64,000 bases of DNA from Candidatus Goldiibacteriota bacterium HGW-Goldbacteria-1 (GTDB lineage Bacteria; Oederibacteriota; PGYV01): NCBI GenBank assembly GCA_002839855.1, contig PGYV01000001.1:210439-274438 (forward strand). Direction: 5' to 3'. A model generated the notes under the pieces. It was not told the origin of the DNA and ran no database searches. It saw only the letters and a list, made by a program, of their open reading frames with translations. Shown here piece by piece: positions 1 to 8,592 of the stretch (positions within the stretch are counted from its first letter, which is position 1; each line of letters starts with the position of its first letter). The position numbers were made by a program, and so were the translations under genes.

Positions 1-205
1 GAGGAGGCATGTCATCGCTTGCAAAATCGTCTCCCGGCGGCGGCGGTATTTCATCCCCGCCAAAGTCATCTCCCGGGGGTAAAAGTTCTTCATCCGCGTC
101 CGGCGGTGGCGGAAGGTCAAAATCATCCGCTGCAACTAAAACAGTGTGAACATTAAGCATTACCAGTAATGAAAAAAGAAAAAACATAATCCCGAACCTT
201 TTCAT
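1..205 (-). CDS. Partial secreted acidic, proline-rich protein (N-terminus only)
   Basis: The first 68 codons are inside the window and the 3' end runs off its left edge. The start is set by a strong ribosome binding site (AGGAGGGAG, complement of 211-219) a few bases before ATG at 205. Residues 1-26 form a signal peptide (MKRF, then a hydrophobic core ending in VLVAA). The mature part is made of runs of Pro and Asp/Glu, with units like LPPPPDADEE and PPGDDFGGDE. Such low-complexity acidic segments are seen in exported proteins of several candidate phyla, but no family can be named from this piece. Confidence 0.6.
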   Translation of the reverse strand, partial: MKRFGIMFFLFSLLVMLNVHTVLVAADDFDLPPPPDADEELLPPGDDFGGDEIPPPPGDDFASDDMPP

Positions 206-244
206 ATAGGTCTCCCTCCTTAAATTGTTTTAAGGAATTTTTTA

Positions 245-319
<75 letters not shown>

Positions 320-415
320 TCTTCACAAAATTGTTCAATTATTATATATATATTTAACTTTATTGTCAAACTATTTTTGGCGTTCCCAAAAACGTCTTAT
401 ATATAAGATAAAAAC

Positions 416-1240
416 TTAAAGCTGCCTGGTAAATATGCCCTTTATCATTCCCATAAAGCTGCCCTTTTCACCTATAATTTTAGACAGTCCCTCAATTGAT
501 TTTTCAGCGCTCCTTTCCCCCATTTTTATCAGGTCTTCCTTTCTATGTATGTCAAACGGCCCTATTCCCACAATTTCCGGGGAAATTGTAAAATCCGCTT
601 CGCCGCCCCTGCCTTCCCTTAGCTTAGTGCTGTTTATTATAGCCACCTGCCAGCTTCTCCACACCAGATTGAAAATATCCCTGTGTTTTGAAATATCAGT
701 CCTGTTGCCCGCAAGCACATCAACTGCTATTACAAAATCCGCGCCTAATTCCCTTGCGGCTGCCACAGGCACATTATCTACAATTCCGCCGTCAACGCAG
801 ATGGTGCCCCCTATGGTAGCCGGGGTAAAGATTCCCGGAATGCTGCAGCTTGCCCTGATAGCGGGAGCAATAGGGCCTTCTTTAATTACATGCCCGGTTG
901 CCGTTATAAGGTCAGTTACCACAGCTGCGAATTTTACCTTTGTATCCTGAATTTTTTTCACTTTAAAATGCTTATCTATAAAAGTTTCTATCTTATCAAG
1001 GTCTATAAGCCCTTCCTTGGGAATATTAAGGGAAGCAATATCGCTCCATTTTAATTCAAGGGCAATTTTTTCAAACTCTTCAACTGTAAGGCCTGACGCT
1101 ATTCCTCCGCCTACAAGGCTTCCAACACTGGTACCGGTTATAATATCGGGTTTTATACCGTATTTTTCAAAAACTTTTAAAACCCCAATGTGAGCGTAAC
1201 CATATGCGGCTCCCCCGCCCAATGCAAGTCCTATTTTCAT
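416..1240 (-). CDS. Patatin-like phospholipase family protein (RssA-type)
   Basis: A 274-residue patatin-fold acyl hydrolase, close to the usual size of the bacterial RssA/NTE group. The oxyanion-hole glycines LALGGGAAYGYAHIG are at residues 5-19, the nucleophile elbow GTSVGS follows at about 36-41 (catalytic Ser), and the catalytic Asp is in the DGG motif at about 150. There is no signal peptide or membrane segment, so it probably acts on lipids from the cytoplasm. It starts 10 bp after the ExeA-like gene and is probably co-transcribed with it. The assignment is firm at family level; the substrate is unknown. Confidence 0.92.
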   Translation of the reverse strand: MKIGLALGGGAAYGYAHIGVLKVFEKYGIKPDIITGTSVGSLVGGGIASGLTVEEFEKIALELKWSDIASLNIPKEGLIDLDKIETFIDKHFKVKKIQDTKVKFAAVVTDLITATGHVIKEGPIAPAIRASCSIPGIFTPATIGGTICVDGGIVDNVPVAAARELGADFVIAVDVLAGNRTDISKHRDIFNLVWRSWQVAIINSTKLREGRGGEADFTISPEIVGIGPFDIHRKEDLIKMGERSAEKSIEGLSKIIGEKGSFMGMIKGIFTRQL

Positions 1241-1250
1241 AATTACCCCT

Positions 1251-2075
1251 TTAAATTTTTCTTTTTAACCCCAAATCCTGGCATACATGTTCTATTATTT
1301 CAAAATCTATTCTTTCCCTTTTCATCAGATACGCCTCTAACAGGGCGTTATCGCATATGGTGTTTATCAGGCGCGGAGTTCCGCCGGCGTATTCAAATAT
1401 GGCATCCAGCGCCATGTCGGAAAAAATATCATTTTCATTTCCCGCTACTTTCATCCTGTGTTTTATATAATTTATTGTAGTGCCCCTTTCCAGTTTTCGC
1501 AGTTTAAACTTTATGGCTATTCTCTGCTCCAGCGGCGGGTCAAGCGCTATGTTCTGTTCCAGCTCCGGCATTCCTATAAGGACAAGGGTCAAAAGTTTTC
1601 TGCCCGGCACTTCAAGGTTTAAAAGCCCCCTGAATTCTTCAAAAATTTCCCTTGTTTTAAGCATGTTGGCTTCATCAATAAGAATAACAGCTTTCTTGCC
1701 TTCTTCGTAAAGGCCTAATAACCTTTGATACAGCTGAGGAAGAAGTTCTTCCTTTTTTTCCGCGGGATTCTTTATGCCTATCTGAAAAGCTATCCGTTTT
1801 AACAGCCAGGATGCCGTAATTTCCGAATGCACTATTACAAGCAGCGATTCCACAAATGAATCATCCGCTTCCAGTTTTTCAAGCACTTTCCTGGCAAGCA
1901 GGGTTTTACCCGCGCCAATTTCCCCCAGCATAACCACAAGGCCTTTCATGGTTTCGGCCGCATGCATTATTTTCACCATGGCTTCCTGATGCATCTCACT
2001 GTCATAATAAAACCTTGAATCAGGCGCGTTGGAAAAAGGCTGTTCTGTAAGTCCAAAATACTGTTCGTAGCTCAA
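1251..2075 (-). CDS. ExeA-like AAA+ ATPase
   Basis: A 274-residue ATPase of the ExeA/GspA group. In type II secretion ExeA works with ExeB to place the secretin; many related proteins occur outside that system. The N-terminal signature YFGLTEQPFSNAPDSRF is typical. Walker A is GEIGAGKT and Walker B is AVILIDEAN, followed by arginine-finger and sensor regions. I chose the TTG at 2075 because GGAGG lies 5 nt before it and translation then begins at the family's usual N-terminus; a GTG at 2108 would add 11 residues without a good ribosome binding site. No peptidoglycan-binding domain and no other secretion genes are present nearby, so a secretion role is only a possibility. Confidence 0.85.
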   Translation of the reverse strand: MSYEQYFGLTEQPFSNAPDSRFYYDSEMHQEAMVKIMHAAETMKGLVVMLGEIGAGKTLLARKVLEKLEADDSFVESLLVIVHSEITASWLLKRIAFQIGIKNPAEKKEELLPQLYQRLLGLYEEGKKAVILIDEANMLKTREIFEEFRGLLNLEVPGRKLLTLVLIGMPELEQNIALDPPLEQRIAIKFKLRKLERGTTINYIKHRMKVAGNENDIFSDMALDAIFEYAGGTPRLINTICDNALLEAYLMKRERIDFEIIEHVCQDLGLKRKI

Positions 2076-2115
2076 TGTAACCTCCGTAGGCCGGTAAAAA
2101 TTTTTCACCGTGACT

Positions 2116-2160
2116 TAAAAGATAAAAGCATACCGCTTTCTGATATGCTTTTATCTTTTA
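2116..2160 (-). terminator. Strong hairpin, probable terminator after the TPR gene
   Basis: A perfect 17-bp inverted repeat (2116-2132 with 2144-2160, arm TAAAAGATAAAAGCATA) with an 11-nt loop lies 15 bp after the TPR gene stop and before the ExeA gene. The A/T-rich foot gives a short U tract in either direction, so it may work both ways. Confidence 0.7.
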
Positions 2161-2174
2161 AGCCGCATGGTTAA

Positions 2175-4490
2175 TTATATGTATGAAACCTTGCTCTGTT
2201 TTTTTCCTGACTCGGCGCTTTCTTCTTTTTTGCCGTGGTGGTCGTGCCTTTTTAATATATCTTCAAGTTTAAGTTTGGCTTCCGCGTTATCCGGTTCTTT
2301 TAAAGCTATCTTTTTAAGTATCCTTTCAGCCTCTGCCATCAGCCCCTGTTTCATAAATATATCCGCCGCCATGACAGTCACAAAATCCAGCGCGCTTTCA
2401 TCCGCTTCGGCGGCGCTTTGCCCGCGAGGGCTTTCTATGGAATCACGTTTTCTTTCTTCGTCAGCGGTCTTTTTTCTGTGTTCATCATCTTTCTTTTTAA
2501 TGTCTTCTCTTTCTTTTATTGCGTTTTTCTCTTCTTCTTTTTTATTTCTGCCGGCTTCTTCATTTTTCTTCTTATTTTCCTCTTCTTCAGCCCTTTTCTT
2601 CTTATCTTCTTCCATTTTCTTTATAAGGTCCTGCTGCCGTTTCTTTACGTTTTCTTCTTCCTGCGCCCTTTTCTTTTTTTCGGATTCCAGTTCCGCAGTA
2701 AGTTCTTTCTGCTTTTTCTTTACCTCTTCCTCTTCTTTTCTCCTGTTATCTTCTTCTTTCTGCCTTTTTATTTCTTCTTCTTTTGCCGCGGCCTTTTCAT
2801 CAACGGCCGGAGTTTCCGGTATTCCGGCATACTGAGAATATGCCGCGTTTAATTTTTTCTTTATCTGGGGATTTCCCGGGTCAAGCAGTATGGCTTTCTG
2901 AAAAAGCTCAATTCCTTCATCAAAAGAGCCGCTGTTAATAAATGTTTCCGCCATGGCTAAAAGAGCCGGAATATCCTCTTTTGTCTGTTCGTGCGCCGCG
3001 GCCGGCGTATAGTCTATCTTAACGTTTTCAATTGCATCAGAAGGCTTGATTTTTGGCATTATTACTTCCGGCGGCGCAGCAGCAACAGGCGGCAGATCAA
3101 AAACAGGCATTTCCTGCCGGATAAAAACAGGCGGCGCCTGTTTTTCAGGAACAGGTTCCACCGGCGGAGGCGCTGAAAATTGCACAGGCTCCGGAGCCCC
3201 TGATAATTTTTTAGCCCTGCTTATTATTTCTTTATTGGCCGGGTCATTTTCTTCCGCGTGTTTATACGCTTCCTGTGCCTTATCAGGCAGATTTTCTTTT
3301 GTATAAATGTCAGATATTTTAATAAATGTATCCGCTGCTTCTTTCTTTTTCTTCATAAGCAGGTAAGTATCCGCAAGTTTCTGCAGCACTTCAAGATTTT
3401 CCGCCTCTGTCGCAAGCACTTTATTTAAGACGCCTACCGCTTTATCATATTCCTGCTTTTTTGTATGTATATTGGAAATCATTACAAACTTTGCGACAGC
3501 TTCTTTTTTCTGCCCTTTATTAAGCATAAGCTGGGCTATCATTTCATGCGCTTCTGTATTTTCTTCTTCCGCTTTTATTATCTTGTTGTATATTGAAAGC
3601 GCCTCGTCGGTCTGCCCAAGGTCATTGTGGATATTGGCCATAATCTGAAGGGCCCCCACATGGTTGGCCTTGAATTTTAAAAGCATATCAAGTTCTTTTT
3701 TCGCTTCGTCATACACTTTCTTATGAAACAGGGCGGCGCCCTTAAAATAGTGCGCTTCTATGCTTTTAAACTCCACGGCTTTCTGCGCGTAAAATTCGGT
3801 GCGTTCAACATTCTGTTCTTTCCAGTAATATTCCGCCAGAAAAAGAAATTCCCTTTTGGCGTCGGAATCATTGCCTTCCCTTTCATAAATCTCCGCTATT
3901 TTTTCCCTTACTTCAATATTATCCGGCTGAATATCCATTATTTTCTGGTAAATGGGAAGGGCTTTTTTATACATCCTTTTATTAAAATATACTTCCACTA
4001 TTTTTTCATAATAGACCAGCGACTCTTTTTTATCGCCCTTCTGCGCGTAAAGTTCGCCCAATTTCTGATAGGTATCAAGGCTTTCAGGGCTTATTTTTAT
4101 AATTTCCTTATACGCTTCAATTGCCTTGTCTATTTCGCCGCTTTCAATAAGTTTGTCCGCTTCTGTGTGTTTTTTTATCATTATCTGGCGTTTTCTATCG
4201 CTGTCGTTTAATTTTGAAGAATCAAGCAGCCCTATTTTTTTATAAATTATCTGAGCCTTATCCGCCAGCCCCTGTTTTATGTGCGCTTCCGCGGCAATCA
4301 TATATTCCTGATAGGCAAGCTCGTCTTCGTTCTTCTTTTTATATACATCCCCAAGCATATTGTGAGTTGTAAAATCGGTAGGGTCAAGCGCAAGCAGCTT
4401 TTTATACTCTACAATGGCTTTATCCCATCTGCCTTCCTGGGAATAAATCATAGCCATCTTTTTTATGTTTGCTTTATTATCTACCGCCAT
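2175..4490 (-). CDS. Large TPR-repeat protein with charged coiled-coil region
   Basis: A 771-residue scaffold protein. Tetratricopeptide repeats fill roughly residues 5-420 (motifs such as WDKAIVEYKKLLALDP and AIEAYKEIIKISPES). Then comes a Pro-rich stretch (about 430-500), a short TPR pair, a very Lys/Glu-rich coiled coil (about 575-690) and a last TPR. The start is the ATG at 4490 with GAGGT 5 nt upstream. The reading frame stays open another 72 codons upstream, but those codons lie in intergenic repeat DNA and encode nothing conserved. No signal peptide is present, so it is probably cytoplasmic. The partner is unknown. Confidence 0.88.
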   Translation of the reverse strand: MAVDNKANIKKMAMIYSQEGRWDKAIVEYKKLLALDPTDFTTHNMLGDVYKKKNEDELAYQEYMIAAEAHIKQGLADKAQIIYKKIGLLDSSKLNDSDRKRQIMIKKHTEADKLIESGEIDKAIEAYKEIIKISPESLDTYQKLGELYAQKGDKKESLVYYEKIVEVYFNKRMYKKALPIYQKIMDIQPDNIEVREKIAEIYEREGNDSDAKREFLFLAEYYWKEQNVERTEFYAQKAVEFKSIEAHYFKGAALFHKKVYDEAKKELDMLLKFKANHVGALQIMANIHNDLGQTDEALSIYNKIIKAEEENTEAHEMIAQLMLNKGQKKEAVAKFVMISNIHTKKQEYDKAVGVLNKVLATEAENLEVLQKLADTYLLMKKKKEAADTFIKISDIYTKENLPDKAQEAYKHAEENDPANKEIISRAKKLSGAPEPVQFSAPPPVEPVPEKQAPPVFIRQEMPVFDLPPVAAAPPEVIMPKIKPSDAIENVKIDYTPAAAHEQTKEDIPALLAMAETFINSGSFDEGIELFQKAILLDPGNPQIKKKLNAAYSQYAGIPETPAVDEKAAAKEEEIKRQKEEDNRRKEEEEVKKKQKELTAELESEKKKRAQEEENVKKRQQDLIKKMEEDKKKRAEEEENKKKNEEAGRNKKEEEKNAIKEREDIKKKDDEHRKKTADEERKRDSIESPRGQSAAEADESALDFVTVMAADIFMKQGLMAEAERILKKIALKEPDNAEAKLKLEDILKRHDHHGKKEESAESGKKQSKVSYI

Positions 4491-4629
4491 TTTTACCTCA
4501 TAAAATAATATATATTCAGGCATGGTTATAACCATGCTAATGTTAAAAACTGACAAAAAACCTTCTATTGCGATTATATACCATGTAAAAGTCAAAGTAA
4601 AGCCAAAGAATTTTACCGTTAAACAGGAG

Positions 4630-5180
4630 GCTTGAATGCTTGGATGTTTAGATGCTTGGTAAAATCCTAAATCAACTGCCGCGCCCTGAAAGGACGCGCC
4701 TACCACTGCATATACCCAAACCCGGTAAAACAGAGGGACGGATGGTCGGATGCACGGAGGGACGGAAGTAAAGGCAAAAAAACAAATTTGAAAATTCGAA
4801 ATTGGAAGATTAGAAGAAAACCACAGGGGTTGGGTGTGTTTTTTCAGTGCGTGCCGCCCTAACTCACTGTGTATGCGGCAGGAGCGGTTTAATGCTGCGC
4901 CGGCATATTCGGATGTGCCGCGGGCTCACAGTTGCCAATGACGTTAACACACCGGCGATTTCAAGTTTGTTTGCCTGCAAGAATACCAATTTGCGGCGCG
5001 TACTGAAAAAATATACCCAAGCCCGGTACGGCAGACGCTTGGAGACTTGGACGTTTAGATGCTTGGTAAAATCCTGAATCAACTGCCGCGCCCTAAAGGG
5101 ACGCGCCTACCACTGCATATACCCAAACCCGGTAAAGCAGAGGGACGGATGGTCGGATGCACGGAGGGTCGGAAGTAAAG
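4630..5180. repeat. Composite intergenic repeat block (REP elements, 8-bp arrays, 198-bp element)
   Basis: This gene-free stretch contains two near-identical blocks, about 4632-4770 and 5044-5178. Each has a degenerate 8-bp array (GCTTGGAT-like, 4630-4660 and 5034-5067), a REP palindrome with GTAG on the minus strand (4678-4704 and 5085-5111), a solo right end of the 198-bp element (ATACCCAAACCCGG) and a second 8-bp array (GGACGGAT-like, 4735-4768 and 5142-5174). A full 198-bp element sits between them. No credible coding sequence was seen. Confidence 0.85.
4827..5024. mobile_element. 198-bp MITE-like element, copy A
   Basis: The left end begins GGGTTGGGTGTG and the right end, read on the other strand, begins GGGCTTGGGTAT. 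Both continue through TTTTTTCAG to a CGC-rich inner end GCCGC, giving imperfect terminal inverted repeats of about 31 bp. Two more copies of exactly 198 bp lie at 52675-52872 and 52980-53177. It has no coding capacity, so a non-autonomous mobile element or a structured repeat is likely. Confidence 0.7.
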
Positions 5181-5290
5181 GCAATGATAAAACAAATATT
5201 GAAAATTCGAAATTGGAAAATTGGAAGGATAAACCCGGTAAAACAAAAGGACGGAAGAAAAATTAAACAACAAAAATACATTTCTTAATA

Positions 5291-5336
5291 CAAAAACCCC
5301 TGAACAAAAAAGTATTATTATGTTCAGGGGTTTTTG
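5291..5336 (-). terminator. Rho-independent terminator of the epimerase operon
   Basis: A perfect 16-bp inverted repeat (5291-5306 with 5321-5336, arm CAAAAACCCCTGAACA) with a 14-nt loop. On the minus strand the stem ends in a T-rich tract, 15 bp after the epimerase stop. Confidence 0.88.
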
Positions 5337-5351
5337 TATTTATGTTTATTA

Positions 5352-6413
5352 TTACTTATTCTTGTTTAACATCACCATAAATCCCTTAAACGGCGCCAGA
5401 ATTCCCTGCTTCCATGCCACCCTGTGGGTTACCCCGCTTGCGCCTTTTACCTCTTTTTCGTGCTTTATATACCATTCGTAGGAGTGGACAAGGGCGTCTG
5501 CTTCGGTAAACTTTGGCGACCAGCCAAGCTTTGTTTCCGCTTTTTCTATTGATACAAAGGAATCCTTATGCGCGGTGCCGTATACCCATTTGTAAAGGGG
5601 CGATATGCGCAGCATCCAGAATATTTCAAGGAAAAATATCAAAAGCCCTGCCGGAGTTTTCATAACGCGTGATTTGGAACCCACCCTGCTGAAAAATTCT
5701 TCAAGGTATTGTTTTACAGGCGGCGTATTTTTAGCGCCCACGTTAAATGTGTCATTGGCGATTTCCGCGGGTTTTGTGAGCATAAGGTAAATTGCGTCCA
5801 CCAGGTCCTGAACTTCAAGCAGTTCATACCTGTTATTGCCGTTGCCTATGCACGGGATAAGGGCGCCTGCTTCCACCCAGTCATACAGTATCTGAAAGAC
5901 TCCAAGCCTTTCTGTACCGATAAAAGTCTTGGGCCTGACAACAGGAACTGTCATGCCTTTTGTCCTGTACTCTTCGCATATTTTTTCGGCTGTTATTTTT
6001 GTTTCGCCGTAAGGCCCTACGCCTATAAGCGGGTCTGTTTCAAAAAGCGGGTGCTTTTCCGGCACGCCGTAAACAGCTGTGGAGCTTACCTGTACCACCC
6101 TGTTGATATTGTTTGCTTTTGCCGCTTCAAGAACGTTTTTTATGCCGTCCACGTTGGTGGAATAGATATCTTTTTTGCTCCACAAAGGAAGCGCTGCCGC
6201 CGCGTTTACCACGGCGTCATAACCTTTAAAGGCCTCTTTTACAGCTTCAAAATCCCTTACATCAACTTTCTTATACTCCACATTTGCCGCGTACTCTTCT
6301 TTTCTGAATGTGTCAATGTCAAGCACAAGAATTTTTTCATATTTATCCGCAAGTTTTTTGCAGATGTGAAACCCTAAAAATCCCGCGCCGCCGGTCACAA
6401 CAAGTTTTGCCAT
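5352..6413 (-). CDS. NAD-dependent epimerase/dehydratase (extended SDR family)
   Basis: A 353-residue extended short-chain dehydrogenase. The N-terminal dinucleotide-binding motif is VTGGAGFLG (residues 6-14), the acidic residues that select NAD are in VLDIDTF, the catalytic Ser is in VSSTAVYG and the YxxxK pair is in YGETK. The substrate could be a nucleotide sugar or a sterol/terpenoid-type compound; the family includes both sugar epimerases and 3-beta-hydroxysteroid dehydrogenases. The ribosome binding site AAGGAGG is 7 nt before ATG. It is the last gene of an operon with a glycosyltransferase and a tocopherol-cyclase-like protein and is followed by a clear terminator. Confidence 0.87.
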   Translation of the reverse strand: MAKLVVTGGAGFLGFHICKKLADKYEKILVLDIDTFRKEEYAANVEYKKVDVRDFEAVKEAFKGYDAVVNAAAALPLWSKKDIYSTNVDGIKNVLEAAKANNINRVVQVSSTAVYGVPEKHPLFETDPLIGVGPYGETKITAEKICEEYRTKGMTVPVVRPKTFIGTERLGVFQILYDWVEAGALIPCIGNGNNRYELLEVQDLVDAIYLMLTKPAEIANDTFNVGAKNTPPVKQYLEEFFSRVGSKSRVMKTPAGLLIFFLEIFWMLRISPLYKWVYGTAHKDSFVSIEKAETKLGWSPKFTEADALVHSYEWYIKHEKEVKGASGVTHRVAWKQGILAPFKGFMVMLNKNK

Positions 6414-6466
6414 TTATTATTCCTCCTTTAATATGATGAATTATTATACAACACAAAAGCCCGTGT

Positions 6467-7459
6467 TTAAAGCCCTGATACAAGCTCCCCAATGTCGCCC
6501 ACATATTCAAGCCCCGCGTTTTTGCCCGTACCTTCAAAAATCACTTCGCGGTTTTTGCCGGTTTTTCTGCCGAATGTAACTTTTAATTCTGACTGCAGGC
6601 TTTCTTTTATTTTTGTGGACATACCGCCAAAAGACGGCGCCGCCAACACAGCCCCGTCGGCACGTTTGCCGGTTACTTCCATAAAATATTTATTATCCTC
6701 TATTGTAAAATGAATATTGTGCTCGTCCGCTTTAAGCCCGATAATTTTTGCGCCCAGGTAAGTTGTAAACCTGTAAACTTTTCCGTCAAGATAAAACCCA
6801 CACAAATACCCGGTAAAACTTTTTCCAAACCACGGGATTTTGGCTATTGATACAAATACGGATGCATTGGGCTTTTCAAAATGGTTGGACTGCGCCCATA
6901 TCCATGATGACGGCATTGAAGTGCCCCAGTCTTTTTCCATGTAGCCGCGCCCGTTATTCATATCATACTCATGTCCGTTTACAGTAATTTTACCTTTGAT
7001 AGCATGGTCAAAACCCATGATACCGTGGTAGCATTCCATCCTTGGCACAAAAGCGTACCACCCCATGGCGCCGGGCGACAGCAGTGACACAGGCCAGCCT
7101 GTCATTTCAGAATAGGACAGTTCGCCCTTTATAACAGCTTCCGGCGTTTCAATATCAAGCTTAATTCCCTGTTTTGTGAATTCAGATTTGCCTATATTTA
7201 CTTTAAACTCTTTTTTATTATATTTAAATTCATCCGCGCCGTACCTGAAATAATAAGCGGACTTTTCCCTGGCATTAAAAAACTGTATGAAACTGTGCGT
7301 GTCGTTTTTATCCACGATAGAGATACCGGGAATAACCGCAATAGCGGACGAACTGTCAGCGCTTACGTTTTTATAATACCACCCTTCAAAGTAATGTTTT
7401 TTGCGGCTTATGCCCTGAAACATTTCGGGAGTGTAGAACCTTTTTAAAGCGTTTATCAT
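6467..7459 (-). CDS. Tocopherol-cyclase-like (lipocalin-type) protein
   Basis: A 330-residue protein resembling the tocopherol cyclase family. It has the typical N-terminal motif RKKHYFEGWYYK (residues 19-30), HSFIQFF, MGWYAFVPRMECYHG and a Gly-Tyr-Glu-Lys-Asp-Trp-Gly segment (GYMEKDWGTSMPSSWIW). Plant and cyanobacterial members cyclise tocopherol precursors. Bacterial members outside phototrophs are mostly uncharacterised and may bind or modify hydrophobic molecules. ATG overlaps the TGA of the glycosyltransferase by 4 bp, so the two are translationally coupled. I infer a role in a lipid or isoprenoid-glycoside pathway from that coupling; tocopherol itself is unlikely. Confidence 0.75.
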   Translation of the reverse strand: MINALKRFYTPEMFQGISRKKHYFEGWYYKNVSADSSSAIAVIPGISIVDKNDTHSFIQFFNAREKSAYYFRYGADEFKYNKKEFKVNIGKSEFTKQGIKLDIETPEAVIKGELSYSEMTGWPVSLLSPGAMGWYAFVPRMECYHGIMGFDHAIKGKITVNGHEYDMNNGRGYMEKDWGTSMPSSWIWAQSNHFEKPNASVFVSIAKIPWFGKSFTGYLCGFYLDGKVYRFTTYLGAKIIGLKADEHNIHFTIEDNKYFMEVTGKRADGAVLAAPSFGGMSTKIKESLQSELKVTFGRKTGKNREVIFEGTGKNAGLEYVGDIGELVSGL

Positions 7460-8592
7460 GATTGGCTCACGGCTTTGCTATATATGACAGGCCATGACAG
7501 GGTTGACGTGAATTCCAGCGCGTTTTTAAGACAGATGGAATAAAAAGCGTCATCACTTAAAAGTTTTACGCATGAAGCTGCAAGCTCTTCCTTATTATAT
7601 GCGCAGACAACCCCCATTGGGCGGCGCCGTACTTCCTCTGCCACCCACGGAACGTCTGTTATAACCATGGGCAGGCCGCAGGCAAGGTATTCTTTGGGTT
7701 TGGTAGGGTCAGCGTACCAGGTGTAGTTGTTCTTATCATCTATATACGGCGCGATGCTTATGCGGCGGTGCGGGATATATTTGAACAGTTCTGTGTGCTG
7801 CATAAGCCCAAGAAATTTGACATTTTTTTCAAGTTTAAGCTTTTTTGCCTGTTCTTTAAGGGCGTTTTCATAAGGCCCTGTTCCTATTATAAGCAGCTGA
7901 GCATCCGAAACCAGTTTTAATATTATTTCCATAGCGTCTATCATTAACTGCACGCCCTTGGTTTCATCAAGGTAGCTCATTAAGACCATTGTTTTTTCTT
8001 TAAGTTTTTCACTTTCCGAGAATTTATCCACTTTATCAAGTTCAACACCAACAGGCACAATCTGGAAATTATTCCCTTTAAGTTTAAACTTCTTTCTTTT
8101 GGCATCAGCCATGCGGTCAGACAGTATCCAGACCGTATCGCAGTATTTAAGGCAGATATAGTCCAGCGTTTCGTAGACAAAGTTAAAGACGGGATTTTTA
8201 AACCGTCTGTCCATATGGTCAATGACGTAATACCCGGTTTTTTTAGCCCTGCCGAAAAGTTTTAATATGACAGCAGACACCCCGTTTAAATTATCCACAG
8301 CCATAAAAAAATCACATTTATTTTTAAATCCATAATTCAGGTTAAAGAAAAAATCTTTTGTCCACTGAACCAGGAGATTCCCGCTTTTTTTATGCCCTGT
8401 TTTGGTTGTTTTCAGGACACCATTTTCATAAACTTCAGCTTTAGTACCTTCCAGCCCCGTGTAGGAAAAAGGGTGGGAGATAAAGGTAAAAGTGCACTCC
8501 TGCTGCTGAAGATAATTTCTAAGCGCCTGCACCGGCCCATAAACTTCCGTCACATGCCCCGCCTCTATCATATGTTTGCCTTTAATGTCCAT
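7456..8592 (-). CDS. Glycosyltransferase family 4/group 1
   Basis: A 378-residue GT-B glycosyltransferase. The C-terminal nucleotide-sugar-binding half contains the characteristic LLIIGTGPYENALKE segment, VKFLGLM and the donor-site region PTKPKEYLACGLPMVITD (about 310-328), with the E of the EX7E-like motif. The start is the ATG at 8592 with GAAGGG 5 nt upstream; a GTG two codons earlier is possible. It overlaps the preceding gene by 11 bp and the following one by 4 bp. There is no membrane segment. Donor and acceptor sugars are unknown. Confidence 0.87.
   Translation of the reverse strand: MDIKGKHMIEAGHVTEVYGPVQALRNYLQQQECTFTFISHPFSYTGLEGTKAEVYENGVLKTTKTGHKKSGNLLVQWTKDFFFNLNYGFKNKCDFFMAVDNLNGVSAVILKLFGRAKKTGYYVIDHMDRRFKNPVFNFVYETLDYICLKYCDTVWILSDRMADAKRKKFKLKGNNFQIVPVGVELDKVDKFSESEKLKEKTMVLMSYLDETKGVQLMIDAMEIILKLVSDAQLLIIGTGPYENALKEQAKKLKLEKNVKFLGLMQHTELFKYIPHRRISIAPYIDDKNNYTWYADPTKPKEYLACGLPMVITDVPWVAEEVRRRPMGVVCAYNKEELAASCVKLLSDDAFYSICLKNALEFTSTLSWPVIYSKAVSQS

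Noticed and set aside
2418-2852. Plus-strand frame rich in Phe, antisense to the TPR gene coiled coil
   Set aside because: It is the complement of GAA/AAA-rich codons; no start signal and no homology to membrane proteins.
4491-4706. Upstream extension of the TPR gene by 72 codons
   Set aside because: It runs into REP and 8-bp array DNA, has no ribosome binding site at its start and encodes a hydrophobic patch not found in TPR proteins.
4864-5082. Open frames on both strands through the 198-bp element and its relatives at 52695 and 53020
   Set aside because: They have no ribosome binding site, do not keep a common reading frame between copies and encode no known domain.
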